A DNA stretch of 64,000 nucleotides from Bugula neritina (lineage: Eukaryota > Bryozoa > Gymnolaemata > Cheilostomatida > Bugulidae), in assembly GCA_964035545.1 (NCBI GenBank), contig OZ037767.1, positions 31,605,628 to 31,669,627 on the forward strand, written 5' to 3'. Numbering within the stretch: the first letter of the stretch is position 1; the number at the start of each line of letters is the position of its first letter. Below are positions 16,401 through 27,632 of this stretch, one piece after another. The position numbers were made by a program, and so were the translations under genes. The notes under the pieces were generated by a model. It searched no databases, was not told where the DNA came from, and worked only from the letters and a program-made list of their open reading frames with translations.

Positions 16401-19400
16401 TATAGTATTATACTTATATGGGAGTATTACACTTATATTATAGTATTATACTTATATGGGAGTATTATACTTATATTATAGTATTATACTTATATGGGAG
16501 TATTATACTTATATTATAGTATTATACTTATATGGGAGTATTATACTTATGTTATAGTATTATACTTATATGGGAGTATTACACTTATATTATAGTATTA
16601 TACTTATATGGGAGTATTATACTTATATTATAGTATTATACTTATATGGGAGTATTATACTTATATTATAGTATTATACTTATATGGGAGTATTACACTT
16701 ATATTATAGTATTATACTTATATTATAGTATTATACTTATATTATAGTATTATACTTATATGGGAGTATTATACTTATATTATAGTATTATACTTATATG
16801 GGAGTATTATACTTATATTATAGTATTATACTTATATGGGAGTATTATACTTATATTATAGTATTATACTTATATGGGAGTATTATACTTATGTTATAGT
16901 ATTATACTTATATGGGAGTATTATACTTATATTATAGTATTATACTTATATGGGAGTATTATACTTATATTATAGTATTATACTTATATGGGAGTATTAT
17001 ACTTATATTATAGTATTATACTTATATGGGAGTATTATACTTATATTATAGTATTATACTTATATGGGAGTATTATACTTATATTATAGTATTATACTTA
17101 TATGGGAGTATTACACTTATATTATAGTATTATACTTATATGGGAGTATTATACTTATATTATAGTATTATACTTATATGGGAGTATTATACTTATATGG
17201 GAGTATTACACTTATATTATAGTATTATACTTATATGGGAGTATTATACTTATATTATAGTATTATACTTATATGGGAGTATTACACTTATATTATAGTA
17301 TTATACTTATATTATAGTATTATACTTATATGGGAGTATTATACTTATATTATAGTATTATACTTATATGGGAGTATTATACTTATATTATAGTATTATA
17401 CTTATATGGGAGTATTACACTTATATTATAGTATTATACTTATATGGGAGTATTATACTTATATTATAGTATTATACTTATATGGGAGTATTATACTTAT
17501 ATTATAGTATTATACTTATATGGGAGTATTATACTTATGTTATAGTATTATACTTATATGGGAGTATTATACTTATATTATAGTATTATACTTATATGGG
17601 AGTATTATACTTATGTTATAGTATTATACTTATATTATAGTATTATACTTATATTATAGTATTACACTTATATTATAGTATTATACTTATATGGGAGTAT
17701 TATACTTATATTATAGTATTATACTTATATGGGAGTATTACACCTATATTATAGTATTATACTTATATGGGAGTATTATACTTATATTATAGTATTATAC
17801 TTATATGGGAGTATTACACTTATATTATAGTATTATACTTATATGGGAGTATTACACTTATGTTATAGTATTATACTTATATGGGAGTATTATACTTATA
17901 TTATAGTATTATACTTATATGGGAGTATTACACTTATATTATAGTATTATACTTATATGGGAGTATTATACTTATGTTATAGTATTATACTTATATTATA
18001 GTATTATACTTATATGGGAGTATTATACTTATATTATAGTATTATACTTATATTATAGTATTATACTTATATGGGAGTATTATACTTATATTATAGTATT
18101 ATACTGTAGATTATAGTATTATACTGTAGATTATTAACCTTCAGAGTTGGAATACGGCCAACTTGTACTACGAAGGCAAAGTAGCCAACTGCAGCCCGCT
18201 TAGTTTCTATAGATTGATTATTGATGACTTCAATATCTGTTATAACTTCCACTTCTAGTAGTCGCTTAGAGGTGAAGGTCAAGTGTGCGTAGACTATCAT
18301 CATGGACCCTGAAAGGAGATATTCTATTCTATATACAGTATACTATCTATTCTATACACAGTATACTATATATTCTATATACAGTATACTATATATTCTA
18401 TATACAGTATACACAGAATCTACATAGAACCAGCTGCGGGTGGGGTATACACACCCCTCGGCACAAGTTCCAAGAAGCCAAACTGATAGCCACAGGCTAG
18501 AGGAATAGACTGAGTTCCAGTGTGTTTTCTAACAACCATAGAGGCGGCGTCTTCCATCACACCCATAATAGATCCGCAATGCATGTACAAATGGGCGCCG
18601 CAATCAGCCATGTTGACTATGTGTGTTATGACCACCTCGGAGTACCTGTTGGAGTTGATGATTTTTCCTAACAAAGAGTATAACATATACTATACAAGTA
18701 TATTACCTCTCCTATCAAAGAGTATAATATATACTATACAGTATACTACCTCTCCTATCAAAGAGTATAATATATACTATACAGTATACTACCTCTCCTA
18801 ACAAAGAGTATAACATATACTATACAAGTATACTACCTCTCCTATCAAAGAGTATAACATATACTATACAGTATACTACCTCTCCTATCAAAGAGTATAA
18901 TATATACTATACAAGTATACTACCTCTCCTATCAAAGAGTATAACATACACTATACAAGTATACTACCTCTCCTATCAAAGAGTATAATATATACTATAC
19001 AGTATATTACCTCTCCTATCAAAGAGTATAATACCTTTGCTAGTTCGCTCCTGCAACTCTCCACTGAAGTGAGGCCGATGAAACTCCACTCTGGACTGAC
19101 TCAGGTTCTTCCAGCCCTCCTTGTATTTCTCATACCTGTCCAAACTCTCCACTTCAAGAGATGCATCTAGGGCTAGTTTAGGAACTTTGGCTAACTTCCA
19201 CTCGTTACGCACGTTGAAGGACACAAACCAGGCAGACGACTTGCCAACTATTCGTCTGTTGCCTGAAATACCACAACTCTACAGTAATCATACACAGCTC
19301 TACACTAATCATACACAGCTCTATACTAATCATACACAACTCTACACTAATCATACACAACTCTACAGTAATCATACACAGCTCTATACTAATCATACAC

Positions 19401-21658
19401 AACTCTACAGCAACCATACACAACTCTACACTAATCATACACAACTCTACACTAATCATACACAACTCTACACTAATCATACACAACTCTACAGTAATCA
19501 TACACAACTCTACACTAATCATACAAAACTTTACACTAATCATACACAACTCTACACTAATCATACACAACTCTACACTAATCATACACAACTCTACAGT
19601 AATCATACACAACTCTACACTAATCATACAAAACTTTACACTAATCATACACAACTTTACACTAATCATACACAACTCTACACTAATCATACACAACTCT
19701 ACAGTAATCATACACAACTCTACACTAATCATACAAAACTTTACACTAATCATACACAACTCTACACTAATCATACACAACTCTACAGTAATCATACACA
19801 ACTCTACACTAACCATACAAAACTCTACACTAATCATACACAACTCTACACTAATCATACACAACTCTACACTAATCATACACAACTCTACACTAATCAT
19901 ACACAACTCTACACTAATCATACAAAACTTTACACTAATCATACACAACTTTACACTAATCATACACAACTCTACAGTAATCATATACATATAATCGTGA
20001 AGAGAAAAATCCCCCCCCCCCCCGCTGAGGAAGTTGTCACCCCAAATGCCATCTGTTTGATTGGGAATTACTGAGAATTAATTAGCTGCACAGCTAGCAC
20101 AATTATCCAACTGTTTTTTCTGTTCACAAAAGATGGCTATAAACTTTTACAAAGTCATTTTATATATACAAGTTCTGAAAATTTCCATTCTGCGAACAGC
20201 AAACAAAGCGAACAGCAAACAGAGTTTCCTTTCAGAGATGTTAATTTGTTCAAAAACACTGAACTGTGAATTTGAAAGAGACATACAGGACGCGAGGTTT
20301 TCACTCCAGACAACACTCTTGACCTCTATAGCAGTGGGAGAGGTGAAGTAAATGTCCGCTACACAGGTCAGGAGTTCACCGGCAAAGGCAGGGAGTAATA
20401 ACTCCAAATAATCAACATACACCATCCCACAATGCACTTGGTCATACAGATTCCCCTACAGTTATAACCCAGTGAAAGTACATTACGTTATGAATACATA
20501 TATTCATATAATGAATCCCTCTACCAATTCTAGCAAACTTGATGTATGCATTAATTAAAATTTACACATAAATAGGAGTTGTGCACACTCTACTTACAGT
20601 CCTTAGTGACTGGTCAGAAGACGTGTAGTTACAGTAGCGAGTGCACACAACACTTCCTGTCTCTTCAAACACCTTAAGTAACGTAGCAGCGCTAACTCTA
20701 CCAGCTACATTTGTTTCACTGACTTGCGTCATTCTAAAAATCAAGAAGAGACCTGTACTGATCATGATAATGCATTTTATTTTCATTTCCATTAATCGCT
20801 GCATGCATTGCATTGAAGTATTTAATATAGCTGGTAAGGGTCTACTAGTAATCTTAGTTATCTTACTATCTGGCTTTACATTATACTCCTACATATTGGC
20901 TAAGAAACAAAGAGTGAGTGAGTGAGTGAGTGAGTGAGTGAGTGAGTGAATGAGTGAGCGAGTGAGTGAGCGAGCGAGTGAGTGAGTGAGTGAGCCCCTG
21001 CACACACCTAGACAGGGTAACTGATCTATAACTGTTATTCATATCAAGGAACTCGTCAGTGGTTAAGTAACCATGACCATATCCAGGGTCATCTTCCCCG
21101 CCATCAGAGAATGTAGAGTCTCTCGGTTTACCTGAATTATACATTCAAATGCACTTCTACAGCTTAGAACTTCAACAAGTCATTATATTTGCTTTGCCTC
21201 AACACAAAAAACTAATATCAATTTAAGTCTAGGAGCAGGACATATCAAACTGTCTAAAATAAAAATTCCAGCTATTTGCAATATAAATATTTTTTTTCCA
21301 TTTTACAAAAATTGAGACAATAGCAAAAATATTCAAATAAAGGGCAGATGGCACTAGTACTATTACATAAAATAATTATAATGTGGTTTTTCAATTTCCA
21401 AATAAGATGTGCACCTATTTTCATATCATAAAATTCCAATTGCTTCAATGGTGTGCTACGAAAACTTATCACACTTGCTTAAAATAACATGAACGTACTC
21501 TTACCACCAAAAACATGTTCTTTATTAGCAAATGACACTCGGCTAGCACTGCGTGTGTTATGGTCTTTTGGTGGGTTCGCTGATTTGGGGACGTGAGTTA
21601 CACCATTCAACCCAACTTTGGAGATTCTGGTTGGATTCGTACTATGGCGTTTATTCAT
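4459..21658 (-). CDS. ACOT7: Cytosolic acyl-CoA thioesterase, ACOT7-like (double hotdog)
   Basis: Eight exons in transcription order fit in phase: 21658-21505, 21131-21008, 20733-20598, 20455-20287, 19262-19035, 18667-18455, 18308-18125, 4630-4459, giving about 459 aa. Residues 94-215 form hotdog 1 (TNVAGRVSAATLLKVFEETG, then the FTSPTAIEV and SENL strands). Residues about 271-400 form hotdog 2 (MHCGSIMGVMEDAAS, then LTFTSKRLLEVEV and KRAAVGYFAFV). The tail EEEALFQEGQKRFDEM matches the end of ACOT7. Family role: hydrolysis of long-chain acyl-CoA to fatty acid and CoA. Residues 1-92 (exons 1-2) are an unrecognised, polar extension; an in-frame TGA stands 9 nt before the chosen ATG. Conserved small or acidic positions are altered: HGG is SAA in domain 1 and HCG in domain 2, and MDE is MED. 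The final intron spans about 13.5 kb of repeats, so the last junction (acceptor 4630/4631, alternatively 4625/4626) is the least certain. Confidence 0.9.
4626..5258. repeat. Minisatellite of composite ~80/45-bp units abutting ACOT7 last exon
   Basis: Units contain agctgtactcagctacata, then gaatagctctctggtgaac, acatgtattagtagtaca and taagaactaagcatcttc. A shorter internal piece of about 45 bp is duplicated within many units. The array starts at the acceptor of the ACOT7 last exon, and each full unit carries a copy of that acceptor region. It resumes at 6297 after the LINE. Confidence 0.85.
5259..6296 (+). mobile_element. 5'-truncated non-LTR retrotransposon (LINE), RT C-terminal half
   Basis: An open frame ending at 6107 begins just before the reverse transcriptase active-site box (LFADDTNLF). 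It continues through the FLGIIIDSHLSW motif, the thumb/connection region, and a C-terminal SLWNKLPSSIR-type segment common in invertebrate LINEs. Everything upstream of the FADD box is missing. A 3' UTR of about 190 bp ends in AATAAA and a short CAAA repeat (6281-6296), typical of target-primed insertion. The element interrupts the flanking minisatellite; the last repeat base before it is about 5258 and repeat sequence resumes at about 6297, apparently with a few bases of the unit lost and no clear target-site duplication. The clade is not assigned. Confidence 0.88.
6297..6475. repeat. Continuation of the minisatellite after the LINE
   Basis: About two more units (ataagaactaagcatcttc, agctgtactcagctacata, gaatagctctctggtgaac) identical in kind to those at 4626-5258. 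This shows the LINE inserted into a pre-existing array. Confidence 0.85.
6476..6984. other. ACOT7 intron sequence between two repeat arrays
   Basis: Unique-looking AT-rich sequence. A short tandem duplication (gtaggtgtggtttataa) occurs at about 6841-6870. No exon was found. Confidence 0.5.
6985..18123. repeat. ~11-kb satellite of 19-bp monomers inside ACOT7 last intron
   Basis: The array is built from two 19-bp monomer types that share agtattatacttatat and differ at the start: a ggg type and a tta type. They mostly alternate as 38-bp dimers; successive ggg blocks are 38 bp apart. Variants (tacac for tatac, tgtta for tatta) recur in fixed combinations: an acac/gtta/tta/tta block starts at 8369, 8521 and 8901, spaced by 152 and 380 bp (8 and 20 monomers). 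That indicates higher-order repeats. Roughly 580 monomers are present with few point differences. Short open frames across it are repeat artefacts. Confidence 0.95.
18315..18416. repeat. Short tandem repeat in ACOT7 intron 6
   Basis: Three to four copies of a roughly 25-bp AT-rich unit (tctatatacagtatactata) fill most of the 146-bp intron between ACOT7 exons 6 and 7. Confidence 0.75.
18678..19033. repeat. ~43-bp minisatellite filling ACOT7 intron 5
   Basis: About eight copies of a unit with tacctctcctatcaaagag followed by tataatatatactatacag. The intron between exon ends 18667 and 19035 consists almost wholly of these units, and both its donor (minus: G|GTATTATACTC) and its acceptor (ctctttgttag) resemble the unit itself. 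Confidence 0.88.
19278..19990. repeat. 21-bp minisatellite in ACOT7 intron 4
   Basis: About 33 copies of ctctacactaatcatacacaa with scattered variants. The unit length is divisible by three and free of stops in some frames, so long open frames appear on both strands (7-residue repeats LYTNHTQ and MISVELC). Position between two ACOT7 exons, absence of splice support and perfect periodicity argue against coding. Confidence 0.9.
20911..20996. repeat. GAGT tetranucleotide microsatellite
   Basis: About 21 GTGA/GAGT units with a few CGAG variants, in ACOT7 intron 2 immediately downstream (minus strand) of the exon 2 donor at 21007. Confidence 0.9.
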
Positions 21659-22390
21659 TCCCAATCAGAACAGATGTATGATAGTGTAAACCCAGATATA
21701 CAGCACAATTGGCTATTAACTTGAATCTACCACCAACTTCTAAAATTTTGAAAAATATTACAACAATAACCTGAAAGTAATAGAATTCATTGTTGGAAGG
21801 AACTTCTTTATTTTACTTTCTTATATCTGCCAGTTATTTTAAGTATTACTAGCTGAATACCTTGATGCCGCTGGTCAACCCAACCATAGGGTGTGTTATC
21901 CATGGTCGGACGTCTGACTGAGGCCTACTACCACGGATGGCATGATATGACTATAGATGAGCAAGGCATGATCAACATTCACACAGTTAACACCCCAGTT
22001 CTGCAAACTTCTATAGGAAATTGCAATAGTTGGAGAACTATGCTATCAGAAAAAAAATGAATCAAAGCAAAATGTAAAACTAATTGGAGTGAAAAGACTA
22101 CCAAAATATCTCAAAACTAAGCATGAGTTGAGATTTATTGCAGTGGAAAAGTATTTTCTGGAGTCAACAAAGAAACAGTCTTCCAAAATTAACTTCTTTT
22201 AGCAAAAAATATAATCTGCAGAAAGAATGACGTTTGTTAAGATATTCCTGCAGAGAAATTTTTGCGTAAGTGCTACTAGAAACCAGTAGAATTCCAATAA
22301 TGAGCATAATCAGAATATATATTTAGTTATCCAATGTTTCCGACAGAGCACATACTTGCATTTAAACGCCTTGCAGTATTATTATTATTA

Positions 22391-22664
22391 TTAAGTTATA
22401 CGACAGTACCAGTAGTGATTAACACTATCTGGACCGTAGGGCATTGGAGTGTCTTGCGACACTAAATACGATTAGACTGGATAACCGCAGTTGCATGAAA
22501 AGTTGAGTGAACAACTTTGATATTTACCTTTTAGCAACAGAAGTTAGTCTAGTTTAATCGTGTTAAAGTATTCGTGCGTCAGCGAACACACACTCTGCCT
22601 GTAAACGCGGTTTGCCCGAGACTAGTTTATTTGTCAGCGTATACAAACCGGTGTCTAGCGATCG
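22391..22664. repeat. 270-bp dispersed direct repeat, copy 1
   Basis: Starts ttaagttatacgacagtacc and ends near tagcgatcg. A second copy lies 1586 bp downstream at 23977-24249, by eye 85-90% identical, while the sequence immediately outside diverges. It contains a small inverted repeat (agtgtc-ttgc-gacact). No coding capacity was seen; it may be a non-autonomous mobile element. Confidence 0.75.
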
Positions 22665-23976
22665 CATTAACCTTATTTAGAGCTAATATCAACTTTATGT
22701 ACTAATATAATGGCTTAGGATATATTTCTACATATACTACGTCAGAATAAAATTATTTCAAATTGTAAAATACAATAGTTTTATAATTCTATACTTAATT
22801 TCTAAAAATATAATTGTCTTATACATGGGGAGAAAAACCCTAAAATGGAGTTGTACATAAAGGGGAGCCTTATTTAATTTATATAGGCAGAGATTGAGAT
22901 GATTGAGGATGGTAGGAAAGCTCCATTAACATGAATATACTAGTAGAGGTTGAAAATTAAATAAAACTTTGCAAATCGAAGGATTGTGAAATTTATTGAG
23001 AGACAAACCCCAAAAGACTAAAGTTTCTAGTTGTCTGCTCTTTATAAAAGAAGCATTGCATGACATCACAACTTTGCATGGTAGATTTGCCAACCCATGT
23101 TACACAGCAGATACAGCTTAGAGAACATTATAGTCTGCCATTGTTTTGATGAGCAGTCGCTGTTATGTGTTTTATACGCTGTTATGTGTTTCATACAGAG
23201 ACTTGAAAAATTTAAGTTTTAGAACTAGTTTAGGAATTTATGAAGATTATAATTCTCTTCAGTAATAGTTTACAATTGTGGCGAAAGTATGATAAAATAT
23301 ATCTTTCAGGCACGATTTTATCCGATAGTAATTAATTTTCTCAACAGGATTGTACAAAAATCTTGAAACCACCCAACAAATATTTTGAATGACTTTAAAA
23401 TGTATTGTTGGAGCTTATTTTTCATACCAATAGTAATAATGTACGATGTAAATCTACTCATGTTGGTGCTTATCACAAAACATATATAAATTATCTCAAA
23501 CTAAATAGTTTCCATTTAAACCTTCACAATTTTCAGTCAGAAGTTAAAATTAGCCAAGTTGAAATTTCAGCAAGTTGCACTGCATTGTTAAAGTCACAAG
23601 TCAAAATTTTTATACTTTGGTAACAGGACAAGTTCAGAATAATGGTACTCAACAGGAATAATAACTCCTTGTAAATATCAGTATTTATTTACGACTCTGG
23701 GGATTAGATGACATACTTGCATAATTATACTTCATAATTATATCGGCTACTCTTTCTCAATTACCGGTTTTATGCTGTCAATTTTGCTAAATCACGGGGC
23801 TTTCAAAGGGCATCAAATACCAATTATGCGAATCATATTTAACTATTAGAAAATAAATTAATAAGATTTCACGAAGCTACCGTAACCTACGAAAGTACAC
23901 TTAGGGCCGAGCATTACAATCTTGATAGATTTGTCAACAGAACTATATACTCGCAATAAGGTTGTTGCTTGATTAT

Positions 23977-24249
23977 TTAAGTTGTATGACAGTACCAGTA
24001 GTGATCACCACTATCTGGACCGTGGGCCAAGGAAGCGTCTTGCGACACTAAATACGATTTGACTGGATAACCCCAGTTGCATGAAAAGTTGAGTGAACAA
24101 CTTTGATATTTACCTTTTAGCAACAGAAGTTAGTCTAGTTAAATCGTGTGATAGTAATCGTGCGTCAATCAAACACACTCTGCATGTAAACGCGGTTTGC
24201 CCGAGACTAGTGTATTTGTAAGCGTACACAAAACGGTGTCCAACGATCG
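23977..24249. repeat. 270-bp dispersed direct repeat, copy 2
   Basis: Same orientation as copy 1. The core tgcatgaaaagttgagtgaa and the stretch through gaagttagtctagtt are identical in both copies, while the ends and a block near 24035 differ. A short downstream motif (atggggagacaaaccctaaa at 24410, compare 22825) recurs after both copies, which hints that the duplicated segment was originally longer. Confidence 0.75.
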
Positions 24250-24841
24250 TACTTTTGTAATTTCAAATCAACAATAAACTTTCTACATTAGGTAATTACT
24301 TAAAATAATATTTACAAACATATTGTATAAAATTATTATATATTTAAAGTGTATGCTCAAATTAAAACTAATTTTAGATAAATTTATAACGAAAATAGTA
24401 ACTGTATGAATGGGGAGACAAACCCTAAAATATTATGCATGTAGTTGACATACCGCACAGGATACAATTTTTACCAACTAAAGCTATACGGAGTGTAGGT
24501 ATACTCATGGGAATCATTCAAGATTATAAGTAGGATCAGATGATAACAAGGATGGTTTCAAAAGTTTAAATTACTGGGTCAGCAAATTAGCCTGAGAACA
24601 CAACTCAACAAGCAGTATCTGCAGAATATAATAAATTAGAGTTTACAAACAACAGCATGCCTCCACAATGATGACTTCTCGCTATCAATTACCCTCATCA
24701 TGATTATCAAATTCAATATGAAAGTCAATACGTTGATATGAGAAATACCATTGTTTATTTACTTGTAGGGTGTCACTTTCAGCGTGACAGTGGGTGCCAG
24801 TCTAAGATTGAGATAAGTTGAACATTCTAACACTATATTAT

Positions 24842-25265
24842 AGCAGAAGTTGTCATTCCCAAATAATTTGTATGATTGGGAAAATTACAAGCACAAGTGA
24901 CACAACTACTAGGCGGTTTTTTCTTTTTACAGTGGGAAGCTGTAAACTTCTACATTAACTCATTTTATATACATATTTGGATAATTTTGATTCTACAGAT
25001 GTGTTAAAAAAGCTGAACTGTGAATTTGAAACCAACATACAGAAACTTTGATACAAGATAGGAGGTTTTTACTCCAGATAACACATACACTAACAGTAAC
25101 ACTCTTAACATCTATAGCAGCAGCACTAGCAGTAGAAGAAGCAAAGCAAATGTCAGCTAGTGCTACACTAGCCAGAAATTCACCAGAAAGTTAGCAAAGA
25201 GTTACACTATTTCACAATGTACTTTGTCATACACTCATATAAAAATTCCCCTGCAGTTACTCATT
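24842..25265 (-). pseudogene. Decayed duplicate of ACOT7 exon 4 with flanking intron
   Basis: Read on the minus strand, this stretch resembles 20030-20470, the live exon 4 with part of the neighbouring intron. Shared landmarks in order include gaagttgtca, tttgattgggaa-like sequence, cattttatatac, ctgaactgtgaatttgaaa, aggttttcactccaga, tctatagcag, acaatgcacttggtcatac and the acceptor-side ttcccctacag. The copy has indels and an in-frame stop (GTGCATTGTGGG has become GTACATTGTGAAATAG), so it cannot encode the hotdog strand. No other ACOT7 exons were recognised around it, so it is a partial, old duplication. Confidence 0.7.
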
Positions 25266-27632
25266 GAATTTAATGTTGGAAATATATAATTGAAGACGGC
25301 AAGGTTTGAGTGTGAATGAAACTGAAAGCAACCAATGCATATTCATAATGATATGGACTACCTGGGCATCGAGTTAATGTTATTGCAATCAAAATTTCAA
25401 AATGATTTCTGCCTTTTAATAACCTTTAGAATTATCATTATGACAATTGACATGCATTATGATTATTAAAAATAACAATCAGGTTCATCAGCGTGAGACG
25501 CCAACTGAGAGTGGCTGTGAGTTTCGGGCTGTCAGCCACAATATTTCAGCATGAGTCTATCTCTTCTGGTCTGGGAGTGAGTTTCAATAGACTCAGACTG
25601 AGACGACCAAGAATGTTGAGGTAGTATAACTATAAGTATAACTAATTAACTATATAAGTATAACTCAATAAGTACTGTAAGTGTAAGGTGCTATTTAATA
25701 TAAAATTTACTGGTAAACATTATAAATATGACCTCACCTTAGTTGATAAGGATGCATAATTGTACTACTAATACTAATAGCCATAGTCATAGTGATACAC
25801 TGTTAGTGGTTTGAAGATAATAATCATAATAATTATAGTGATTCAGTATCACCCTCACATGTTAATAATTCTGCTAAGCAAAACTGTACAAAGAGAAAAA
25901 TTGCAGTTGCTCACAATCTTTTCAGATTATTGGCTACGCAATAGGACTTTCTAAAATTTGGCCAATAGATATGCGACTTTAAGACGCCTTATCAACCTTG
26001 CAAGCACGCGACTCTTGCTAACTAAATTGTAAGTACTTGTAGAAGATTATAATAATAAATTATTACTTTCACTTTGTTGTATTTTTAACAGCTGCAACTC
26101 TTACTTAGTAAATGTGGCACCTGCTTATACAGAGTACCACAGAACCTATAGTTTATTATTTAACGGCATCAATTCATGAATTAATATATAGTCAAATAAA
26201 CTACCACGCTAGTCATTCTCATTCTGATTCTCACTCTTAGTCTTACTCTTAGTTTTAGTCTTACAGTTACTCACTCTCAGTCTCACTCTGACTCTTAATC
26301 TTCCTATTTACTTTTAGTATTTAGATTATTATAATATTACATTCAATTAATTATTTAATTTTATTATTGCAACTTTAGGTTTTGCTCCCAGTTGTTAAAT
26401 TAAAATAAGCAAGGACATTAGCATGGTTATGACTCATGAGACTTAGCATAATCATAATGATAATAATAACTGTAAGCAATTCAATATGAATTATAATTAG
26501 AATATCAATATGAATATTAATTTTAAACTAAAACTTTATTCTGCAAAATGACAAATTAATTCTAACTTGCTGATTGGGCTTGAGCTACACTTGCTCACTT
26601 AGAGCTACTGACTTAAAGTTATTCTCCCTGCTGGTGCAAGTCTAATTTCAAGAATTGAGCAAAACAATTTGATTTGGAGACTACCAGTACCACTAACAGA
26701 TTCAGTTCTCAGTAAGCTAAAAGTGAAACTCAAAGACAAACTGAAACTGGCGAAAAATTTCCAACTACAAGCTGAGTTTGTGTTTTGAAGTATCGTCTTC
26801 AAATCTCTAATGCTTTGAGGGAGAAAACTTTTGTGAAAGGTCTGCAAAGATGCAGAAATAGACCGTTGTTTTTCGGTTAATTTTCTTTTAAAGTTAATAA
26901 TAGCAACATATACAGTTAGTTTTATATTAACAATAAGTACTAATTGTCACAGTCATTAAAAATATTTTATTACTTTATATTTTAAGGCTTGTCATCAACC
27001 CTTGTAAGTGTTTACCTCTAGCAACTTTTTTTGTTCTAGAAAGTTTTGCTTCTCATTAAGATTAATAAAGTTAAGCGTTTTCAACTTAATACTCAAATGC
27101 TTTTGTACCAGTTTATTAAATGTTATTTTGTACGGCCTAAAGTTATTGTAAATATATTGAGCAAAGACTGAGTTTATGTTAAAAGTTATAAGCATTTCAT
27201 ATTGGTGTTAGAAATATAAAGATAAAATACTATATTTTATATGATATCTTGTTTTTTGAGAGCAATTATTGGAAATTTGAAATTTTCAAATTTTTGCTTG
27301 CCTGGCTTTACTTTTAGATAGTTATAGTTGTTATGATTATATTTCAACTGGTATTTACATAGAAACAATATATATTGCTTTAGAGTTTGTGAATTTGTTA
27401 TTTATGTTAATATGAATTTCTTAGTTTTATAAAAAAAATTTTGATAAATTTTCAAAGAATTGCCTAGCAATTAAGGACATAAACATTACTAGTATTATAG
27501 TAATTAACCTAAATGTTAATTTTGCATAATCAACATTTATTTAGTTATTTAAAAAAGGGTGTATGCATTGTTTGTTGTCTTGTTAAAGTATATCAATATT
27601 TTGATAGAGTTGTGAAGAGTATTGAATAAAAA

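Larger units (their letters stand above)
21659..27632. other. Gene-poor spacer between divergent ACOT7 and CRYL1
   Basis: Apart from the direct repeat pair and the ACOT7 exon 4 relic listed separately, I see AT-rich sequence with no supportable exon. The promoters of both ACOT7 (minus) and CRYL1 (plus) should lie at its two ends; no clear TATA box was identified for either. The open frame at 26605-26847 (-) has no recognisable motif and no splice context. Confidence 0.5.

Noticed and set aside
15240-18116. Several 65-71-aa Tyr/Ile/Leu-rich open frames
   Set aside because: Translations of the 19-bp satellite; the frame opens only where monomer variants lack stops.
6985-18123. Regular direct repeats suggesting a CRISPR-like array
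   Set aside because: There are no unique spacers, the monomers are contiguous, and the setting is a eukaryotic intron.
19121-20074. A 317-aa open frame of repeated LYTNHTQ, and its minus-strand mirror of repeated MISVELC
   Set aside because: The unit is 21 bp, so any stop-free frame stays open for its whole length. It lies within ACOT7 intron 4 between in-phase exons and has no independent start or splice context.
26605-26847. 80-aa minus-strand open frame as a gene
   Set aside because: No recognised motif, no plausible splice partners, and composition like the surrounding AT-rich spacer.
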